Positions 4,864-9,175 of a stretch of 9,175 bases of DNA are shown here, piece by piece. This DNA comes from an uncultured Clostridia bacterium (GTDB lineage Bacteria; Bacillota_A; Clostridia; Oscillospirales; Ruminococcaceae), in the NCBI GenBank assembly GCA_947169455.1, contig CAMVPV010000028.1, positions 1 through 9,175 of the forward strand. Reading direction: 5' to 3'. The notes below the pieces were generated by a model. The model ran no database searches. It worked only from the letters and a program-made list of their open reading frames with translations, and was not told where the DNA came from. Positions within the stretch are counted from its first letter, which is position 1. Every line of letters starts with the position of its first letter. Position numbers and translations under genes: made by a program.

Positions 4864-6156
4864 CTACCTTTCTTGTTTCTGCTGCCGGGCGAATTCCTGC
4901 GGAAAAAGCACCGCTGCGGCGGGCAGATTGATTGCGAGCATTATCCAGTTGACTGTGTCTGCGGCGCACCAGAGAGCTTTCATTCCCGATATGCCTCCGA
5001 TGAAAAGCATCGCCGTATGGAGCGCCCTGTAGATCGTTACCGCTTTCTTGTTCTTCCCCGCAAGGCTTTTCAGGCATATCTCTCCGCAGCAGCACCAGCC
5101 AAGCACCGATGCTCCCGCAAAGAGTATCATCGAAACGGGGACGATGTACCGCCCGGCTATCCCGAGTGCCGCTTCAAATGCGTACTCAACGGCTGACAGT
5201 TCTCCCGAAGTGCAGTCTGCTCCGCTGACGAGGAGTGCGAGGGACGTCAGCGTACAGCATATCACCGTGTCGATGAAGACCTCGCACGCTGCCCAACACC
5301 CGACCGTGTGCGGATCATCGCAGGAAGAAGCAGAATGTACCAGTACAGAGCTTCCAAGACCTGCTTCGTTTGAGAAGATGCCGCGCCTCATGCCTGCGCT
5401 GACAGCACATTTCACAGAATAGCCCGCTATACCGCCGGCTGCGGCTTTTATCCCGAATGCCGATGCTATGATCTCACATACGGCGCTTGCGATATTGCGG
5501 CGGAACACGAATATCACTGCTGCTGCTGAGAGTATGTATATCACCGATGCGGCAGGTATGACCTTTTCAGCAGCGGCGGCTATGCGTCTGCGCCCGCCCA
5601 TTATGATGATGCCGAGAAGTGCCGCACAGATCAGCGATATTATATATATATTCCCGCCGGTGAGCGACGATACCGAATTGCACAGGGCATTGCCCTGTAT
5701 CATGTTGCCCATGAAAAAGCTTGCTCCTATGCAAGCTGCCGAATAGACCGCCGAGGTATATTTGCCGAGAGGCATCTCCTTGATGTATGATACAGGCGGC
5801 GGGATGCCGTGCTTAGTGCTGTGGATCGCTCCCAGCCAGTTTTCAGCATAAGCAGCCGACATACCGAAAAATGCCGCTATCAGCATCCACATGACAGAGC
5901 CTGCGCCGCCCGCTGCTATCGCTGCTGCCGCACCTGCGATATTCCCCGTTCCCATTGAGGCTGCAAGTGCCGTTGATATCGCCTGAGAGCGGCTTATCCC
6001 GTTTCTGTGGGACTCCCCCGCCCCGAATGCGCCGCGGAACAGCTTTATCAGATGCAGCTGTGGAAACCCTGACATTACCGATAGGTATATCCATGCAGCG
6101 AATATCAGGAATATGACCGCTCCGCCCCACAACGTATCGTTGATAATTGATATCAT
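4864..6156 (-). CDS. Alanine/glycine:cation symporter (AGCS family)
   Basis: A 430-residue integral membrane protein importing alanine or glycine with Na+ (or H+). The family signature is clear: ALAASMGTGNIAG (63-75), then GGAGSVMWM (83-91) and AYAENWLG (102-109), plus MRRGIFSNEAGLGSS (256-270). About ten hydrophobic spans are present. The usual 'W-YYGE' motif reads GWCCCGE (353-359), with three consecutive cysteines. Start choice is uncertain. ATG 6156 gives MISIINDTLWG, which fits the family N-terminus; ATG 6192 would add 12 residues. Neither has a convincing ribosome-binding site. It is the first gene of an operon with the amidase. The stop TAG lies inside the amidase ribosome-binding site, which suggests coupling. 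No clear minus-strand -35 was found upstream, but a symmetric -10 region (6226-6239) could serve both directions. Confidence 0.92.
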   Translation of the reverse strand: MISIINDTLWGGAVIFLIFAAWIYLSVMSGFPQLHLIKLFRGAFGAGESHRNGISRSQAISTALAASMGTGNIAGAAAAIAAGGAGSVMWMLIAAFFGMSAAYAENWLGAIHSTKHGIPPPVSYIKEMPLGKYTSAVYSAACIGASFFMGNMIQGNALCNSVSSLTGGNIYIISLICAALLGIIIMGGRRRIAAAAEKVIPAASVIYILSAAAVIFVFRRNIASAVCEIIASAFGIKAAAGGIAGYSVKCAVSAGMRRGIFSNEAGLGSSVLVHSASSCDDPHTVGCWAACEVFIDTVICCTLTSLALLVSGADCTSGELSAVEYAFEAALGIAGRYIVPVSMILFAGASVLGWCCCGEICLKSLAGKNKKAVTIYRALHTAMLFIGGISGMKALWCAADTVNWIMLAINLPAAAVLFPQEFARQQKQER

Positions 6157-6202
6157 ATTACCGGAAGTATAATATATTAACCGCATTTTCATATAAAACT
6201 TA

Positions 6203-6231
6203 TTCCAATCTGTGATAAAGTGTGGTATAAT
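6203..6231 (+). promoter_or_regulatory. Extended -10 promoter for the bPH2 operon
   Basis: TATAAT at 6226-6231 is preceded by TGG (extended -10), with a weaker -35 TTCCAA at 6203-6208 and a 17-base spacer. The start should be near 6238, giving a leader of about 73 bases before the ATG at 6311. Confidence 0.72.
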
Positions 6232-6239
6232 ATATTATA
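6226..6239. repeat. 14-bp palindromic -10 region between divergent operons
   Basis: TATAATATATTATA is a perfect palindrome, so a TATAAT hexamer is offered on both strands. A second copy of its first 12 bases lies at 6168-6179, inside the symporter leader. No good minus-strand -35 accompanies it (17 bases away the minus strand reads TAATGA). Confidence 0.7.
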
Positions 6240-6310
6240 TTGTTAACTGGCGGATATCATTACTTCCGTTGATCATTTTTGAAGAACGGATATCTATTTG
6301 TGAGGTCCTT

Positions 6311-6820
6311 ATGTCGGTAATCAAGAAATATTCCTCGGATAAGAACGGGTACTCCTTTCTGCTCGTGCTGATAACGGTAGTTGTCGGTGCGGTGATAATC
6401 CTGCTGAAATATATTCTCCGGAAGATCGAAATAATCTATCCGAGCCTCTTTGAACAGGAAAGGGCGCTGCCCGAAATAATCATCTACGGGATCATGATCT
6501 TCTTTGCGGCTGCCTACATTATCTTCGCACTCATCGTGCTCCGCTTCTGGCACCGCTCTCTCAATTACATTCTCACCGATACCGCTGTCATATCTGATGC
6601 GGGGTTCGTTGTTAAAAGCCATCAGGTAATGAAGTATTCCGCAGTGCAGTATGTCAGCAGGATATCCATGCCGCTGTCACGCATCAGCAGCTTCAATTTT
6701 ATCATCGTCAGCGCGCTCGGCGGCAGACTGCTGCTTATGTTCATGTCGGACAAGGACGCCGCCGAGATCACCGAGATGATCCGCTCCAAAATAGGCGCTT
6801 CCGAAAAGGAGAAGAAATGA
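6311..6820 (+). CDS. bPH2-domain membrane protein, YdbS-like
   Basis: A 169-residue protein with two membrane spans (about 14-33 and 57-78) followed by one bacterial PH domain (bPH2, DUF304) at about 84-158. The domain shows the family pattern YILTDTAVISDAG (86-98), then a V-SRIS segment (114-119) and a late FMSDKDAAEITEMI (144-157). It matches B. subtilis YdbS in size, order and domain, and the next gene matches YdbT. The start is the ATG at 6311, 5 bases after GAGG (6302-6305). The frame is open further upstream to 6212, but that start lies before the predicted transcript start. It overlaps the next gene by ATGA (6817-6820), so the two products are probably made in fixed ratio and form a complex (inference). 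Molecular function is not established. Confidence 0.88.
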   Translation: MSVIKKYSSDKNGYSFLLVLITVVVGAVIILLKYILRKIEIIYPSLFEQERALPEIIIYGIMIFFAAAYIIFALIVLRFWHRSLNYILTDTAVISDAGFVVKSHQVMKYSAVQYVSRISMPLSRISSFNFIIVSALGGRLLLMFMSDKDAAEITEMIRSKIGASEKEKK

Positions 6821-8292
6821 CCCCGAAAAAAATAGCCGGACACAGACAGCACCCGACCGCTATACTCAGATATACCACGCGCAATTTCTGGCTGTTGCTC
6901 ATCCCCGCTGCACGCGCACTGATAGCATACAGCTTCGATATCCGCGAATGGATGCGCGTCATGTCCTTCGATATCACGATAATCGTGTTCATATTTGCAC
7001 AGGCGATACTTCACTGGTATCTTGTAAGATTTGAGGTCTGCACTGACTGCTTCCGCTATCATACCGGATTCATTTACCGCATGACCTCTGAAATGCACTA
7101 TGACAGGATATCCGCTGTCACAGTGGAGAAAAATCCTTTCCACCGTGTGTTCCGCTGCGCCTATGTACTTATAGATACCGCTGCACAGGCAGTGGAGTTC
7201 TCCAAATCATCACCCGTTATAAAGCTGCTCATGCGCGACAGGGACATCGATGCACTGTTTTCCTCACTTGTTAAAAAGGATAAGGATTCAAAGGTATTCT
7301 CGGACAAGATCTCGAAGAGCTCACTTGTGATCTTTTCACTCCTGTTCTCATCGGCACTTTCCGGCGTAGTGTTCATTACCGCTCTCATCCTGCGCTCCGG
7401 AAATATTATCGGCGATACGCTTGAAAGGCTGTTCATAGATACACTGAATACTGCTGCAGAGACCGTCTCCGAGACTTTCCGCGCTGTCATCATGAGCATT
7501 CCGCCCGCCGCTGCCGCTGCCGCGATAATCATTATTGCAGGGTGGCTGATATCATTCATCACAAATCTGCTTCGGCACATGAATTTTACGATAGAAAAAC
7601 GCGGGAACAGCATCCTCATCAGAGATGGATCTGTGATATCACGGAAGTACTACATCAGCTCCGAAAGGATAAACTATGCCGATCTGCGGCAGAGTATGCT
7701 GATGAAGCTGTTCGGGATCATGTCGGTAAATGTTAACTGCTCCGGCTACGGCAAGGGCAAGAATGAGATACCTGTATTCATCCCCGTCTCACATAAGCAA
7801 AAAGTCGGAAGCATCATGAAAAGGATAATCCCCGGATATAATACAGACGACAGCACCGCCGATGCTGCTCTCAGATATGTATGGAGATATATCGGCGCCC
7901 CCACCGCAGGTATTATCCTGCTGATATTCTCCGCAGGTGCATTCATAATTTTCTTCCCCGAATGGTACGACATGATATTCTTCGGCTGGATAATGCTTGA
8001 GATCCCGGTGGTATGGCTGCTCTGTGCCAAGACCGTTGCTTACTGCACCGGAGGTATCAGCTTCAACGGAAAGACTATGACCATAAAATACAGTACATTC
8101 TATGAGTTCCATACTGTTATGGTGCCGAAAGAGAGGATCTCCAAAATATCACTGAACAGGAATCTTTTACAGCGGCTGAACGGTTCGTGCGATATGATTA
8201 TATATACAAATTCCGAATATACAAAATCCCACATGGTAAGAGGTCTCGTGCTGAGAGAAGCTGTTGCTGTTGTGGATGAATTCATGAAATGA
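6817..8292 (+). CDS. Multi-bPH2-domain membrane protein, YdbT-like
   Basis: A 491-residue protein built from repeated units of membrane spans plus bacterial PH domains. The spans are at about 22-39, 51-69, 168-192, 228-250, 360-380 and 385-405. PH-like domains lie at about 70-153 (RFEVCTDCFRYHTG), 254-338 (NFTIEKRGNSILIRDG) and 408-490 (TGGISFNGKTMTI); each has the R/K-I segment after the second strand (YDRISAV, SERINYAD, KERISKIS). Length and layout fit B. subtilis YdbT (about 490 residues). In B. subtilis the ydbST operon is sigma-W controlled and linked to resistance against a Bacillus antimicrobial peptide; whether that holds here is inference. A strong AAAAGGAG site 5 bases before the ATG lies inside the upstream gene. 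The next gene begins 15 bases downstream. Confidence 0.88.
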   Translation: MTPKKIAGHRQHPTAILRYTTRNFWLLLIPAARALIAYSFDIREWMRVMSFDITIIVFIFAQAILHWYLVRFEVCTDCFRYHTGFIYRMTSEMHYDRISAVTVEKNPFHRVFRCAYVLIDTAAQAVEFSKSSPVIKLLMRDRDIDALFSSLVKKDKDSKVFSDKISKSSLVIFSLLFSSALSGVVFITALILRSGNIIGDTLERLFIDTLNTAAETVSETFRAVIMSIPPAAAAAAIIIIAGWLISFITNLLRHMNFTIEKRGNSILIRDGSVISRKYYISSERINYADLRQSMLMKLFGIMSVNVNCSGYGKGKNEIPVFIPVSHKQKVGSIMKRIIPGYNTDDSTADAALRYVWRYIGAPTAGIILLIFSAGAFIIFFPEWYDMIFFGWIMLEIPVVWLLCAKTVAYCTGGISFNGKTMTIKYSTFYEFHTVMVPKERISKISLNRNLLQRLNGSCDMIIYTNSEYTKSHMVRGLVLREAVAVVDEFMK

Positions 8293-8307
8293 ATGGAGGT
8301 ATAACTT

Positions 8308-8877
8308 GTGGAGATCGATGAAAGAGATATAAATGATGATGATTACTATAAATATGTGAGGAACAGTTCTATAAAAGCTGCGCTGTCGCTTTTTGCTATA
8401 ATTATCCTTTTCAGCATCAGTGTTCTTTTTCTGGTCGAAAAGACAGATGTTTTTTTCGGAACAGATCTTTATGGAGAAAACAGCAGACAGACCGATACTT
8501 ACGCAGTGGCTTATATGGAGTATTCCTGCGAGTCATTCGATATAAAAGTCGTCAATGCGGATGCTTGCGATGGCTCGATCGGCATCGACGTGGATATCAC
8601 GAATAAGTCACAGCATTCTGTCGATCTTGATAAGAATGATTTCAGCCTTATAAAGTATGTACATAACGGGAAGGAACTTAGAATGGTAAGCTACCCTCAG
8701 GCTTATTCCGGATGTACCATACTTCAGCCCGGTGAAAATAGTATTGTTTCGCTTTCTTTTGCAGCTGATACTGTTGTTCCCGATGATCTTGATCTTTCAT
8801 ATTCCCTATGTTTTGACTGCTGTAAGAATGAAAGACCTGCTTGTATAGTACTTTGCTATAAAATGGCCGATGAATAG
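8308..8877 (+). CDS. Unrecognised single-span membrane protein with DUF4352-like outer domain
   Basis: A 189-residue protein I cannot assign to a named family with certainty. It has a short acidic cytosolic head (residues 1-22), one hydrophobic span at about 23-43, and an outer domain of predicted strands. The outer part reads IGIDVDITNKS (91-101), then a DLDKNDFSL stretch (106-114) and ILQPGENSIVSLSFA (138-152). This is the pattern of DUF4352-like immunoglobulin-type domains ('v-v-itN-s', 'd-F-l', 'l-pGe----l-F'). Cysteines at 74, 87, 136, 168, 171, 172, 179 and 183 are many for an outer domain. The start is GTG at 8308, supported by GGAGGT (8295-8300) 7 bases upstream; no ATG competes. It lies 15 bases after the YdbT-like stop and is probably the third gene of that operon. 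It appears more A/T-rich than its neighbours. No terminator is visible after it. Confidence 0.82.
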   Translation: MEIDERDINDDDYYKYVRNSSIKAALSLFAIIILFSISVLFLVEKTDVFFGTDLYGENSRQTDTYAVAYMEYSCESFDIKVVNADACDGSIGIDVDITNKSQHSVDLDKNDFSLIKYVHNGKELRMVSYPQAYSGCTILQPGENSIVSLSFAADTVVPDDLDLSYSLCFDCCKNERPACIVLCYKMADE

Positions 8878-8909
8878 ATACGTGAAATTGTACATATTAA
8901 ACAAAACTG

Positions 8910-8957
8910 AAAAAATATAAAAAAAGCATTGACTTTTGTCATGCTGTGTTGTATAAT
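8910..8957 (+). promoter_or_regulatory. Stable-RNA promoter with UP-like A/T tract for the tRNA cluster
   Basis: TTGACT at 8929-8934, a 17-base spacer, and TATAAT at 8952-8957. Immediately upstream, 8910-8925 is 16 bases of A or T only, as expected for an UP element that binds the alpha subunit of RNA polymerase. The start should be near 8964. Confidence 0.85.
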
Positions 8958-8967
8958 AATATAGTCG

Positions 8968-9009
8968 CAGGAAATAAACGTCATAAACAATTTTTCCTGT
9001 ATGTTTTTT
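8968..9009 (+). other. Terminator-like hairpin in the tRNA-Met 5' leader
   Basis: CAGGAAA (8968-8974) pairs with TTTCCTG (8993-8999) in a 7-bp stem with an 18-base loop. It is followed after four bases by T6 (9004-9009), directly before the first base of tRNA-Met. It may be a weak attenuator, an RNase processing signal, or chance. Confidence 0.45.
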
Positions 9010-9086
9010 GGCGGCATAGCTCAGCTGGCTAGAGCACTTGGTTCATACCCAGGGGGTCGGCGGTTCAAGTCCACCTGCCGCTACCA
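9010..9086 (+). tRNA. tRNA-Met(CAT), elongator type, CCA encoded
   Basis: A 77-base cloverleaf. Acceptor GGCGGCA (9010-9016) pairs with TGCCGCT (9076-9082), with a G-U at the first pair. The D arm is GCTC/GAGC. The anticodon stem CTTGG/CCAGG (one U-G pair) has the loop TTCATAC, giving anticodon CAT at 9044-9046. The T arm is GGCGG/CCACC with loop TTCAAGT and one C-A mismatch (9061 with 9073). A73 and an encoded CCA follow. It lacks the initiator hallmarks (unpaired first base, three G-C pairs next to the anticodon loop), so elongator Met is favoured over initiator. A lysidine-type tRNA-Ile(CAT) is less likely by resemblance to known Firmicute elongator tRNA-Met. Confidence 0.95.
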
Positions 9087-9092
9087 GTTTAT

Positions 9093-9120
9093 ATCGGAAA
9101 CTTTTTGCGTTTCCGATTTT
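9093..9120 (+). terminator. Hairpin with T run between the two tRNA genes
   Basis: A perfect 9-bp stem, ATCGGAAAC (9093-9101) with GTTTCCGAT (9109-9117), a 7-base loop, then TTT. It resembles a weak intrinsic terminator. The next tRNA starts only 4 bases later with no promoter of its own, so full termination would silence it. A processing signal or partial terminator is equally possible. Confidence 0.5.
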
Positions 9121-9124
9121 ATAA

Positions 9125-9175
9125 GGCCCGTTGGTCAAGAGGTTAAGACGACGCCCTTTCACGGCGTAATCATGG
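9125..9175 (+). tRNA. tRNA-Glu(TTC), 3' end cut by window edge
   Basis: The visible 51 bases match the 5' two thirds of a tRNA-Glu. It begins GGCCCGT. The D-loop region contains GGTTAA, and the anticodon stem ACGCC/GGCGT (9151-9155, 9163-9167) encloses the loop CTTTCAC, giving anticodon TTC at 9158-9160. The T arm and acceptor 3' strand lie outside the window. It shares the promoter of the preceding tRNA-Met. Confidence 0.93.

Noticed and set aside
4571..5095. Open frame of 174 codons on the minus strand across the symporter-amidase junction
   Set aside because: It is out of frame with two confidently assigned genes, and its very Arg-rich product is typical of a frame-shifted reading of a GC-rich gene.
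6238..6310. Regulatory RNA in the bPH2 operon leader (repeated CGGATATC at 6251-6258 and 6287-6294; weak stem TCCGTT/AACGGA)
   Set aside because: The repeat is 8 bases and the stem is 6 bp with a 14-base loop and no T run. This is within what chance gives in 73 bases.
9010..9086. Initiator tRNA-fMet or lysidine tRNA-Ile reading of the CAT anticodon
   Set aside because: The first acceptor pair is G-U rather than unpaired, the anticodon stem lacks the three G-C pairs of initiators, and overall sequence resembles elongator tRNA-Met.
1..9175. CRISPR array, insertion sequence, integrase or phage module
   Set aside because: No regularly spaced repeats, terminal inverted repeats or transposase/integrase motifs were found on either strand. 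The lysin-like amidase stands alone without phage neighbours.

Overview
The window looks like part of a chromosome from an anaerobic gut-type Firmicute, most likely the Ruminococcus/Oscillospiraceae branch. This is an inference from several things: strong GGAGG-type ribosome-binding sites, sigma-A promoters close to consensus, tRNA genes with an encoded CCA, cysteine-rich proteins, and a mix of families common in that group (AGCS symporter, YczE/DUF6198-type membrane protein, bPH2 pair). No phage, transposon or CRISPR signature is visible. There are ten protein genes and two tRNA genes, and no gene-free stretch longer than about 160 bases.

Left part (1-2245): two leftward genes, a free-standing CheY-like receiver followed by a GAF-GGDEF diguanylate cyclase that runs off the left edge, form a small c-di-GMP signalling operon. 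Diverging from it, and read from its own very strong promoter, is a 233-residue protein whose C-terminal half resembles the C-terminal domain of the flagellar cap protein FliD, although no flagellar gene is nearby. A strong intrinsic terminator closes this gene.

Middle part (2262-6156): two leftward operons lie head to tail. The right-hand one encodes an alanine/glycine:cation symporter and, 6 bases later, an N-acetylmuramoyl-L-alanine amidase with a C-terminal SH3b domain. It ends at a hairpin terminator. Only about 10 bases beyond that hairpin stem lies the promoter of the second operon, whose three genes overlap by ATGA: a YczE/DUF6198-like membrane protein, a flavin-reductase-like split-barrel protein and a PAP2-family phosphatase.

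Right part (6203-8877): a rightward operon encodes a pair of membrane-bound bPH2 (DUF304) proteins arranged like Bacillus subtilis ydbS-ydbT, followed by an unrecognised single-span membrane protein with a DUF4352-like outer domain. Its promoter has a perfectly symmetric -10 region facing the symporter gene. Taken together with what is known of ydbST, this looks like an envelope-protection unit with an undescribed third member (inference).

Right end (8910-9175): a stable-RNA promoter with an A/T-only UP-like tract drives elongator tRNA-Met(CAT) and then tRNA-Glu(TTC), which is cut by the edge. Terminator-like hairpins sit both before and after the tRNA-Met.
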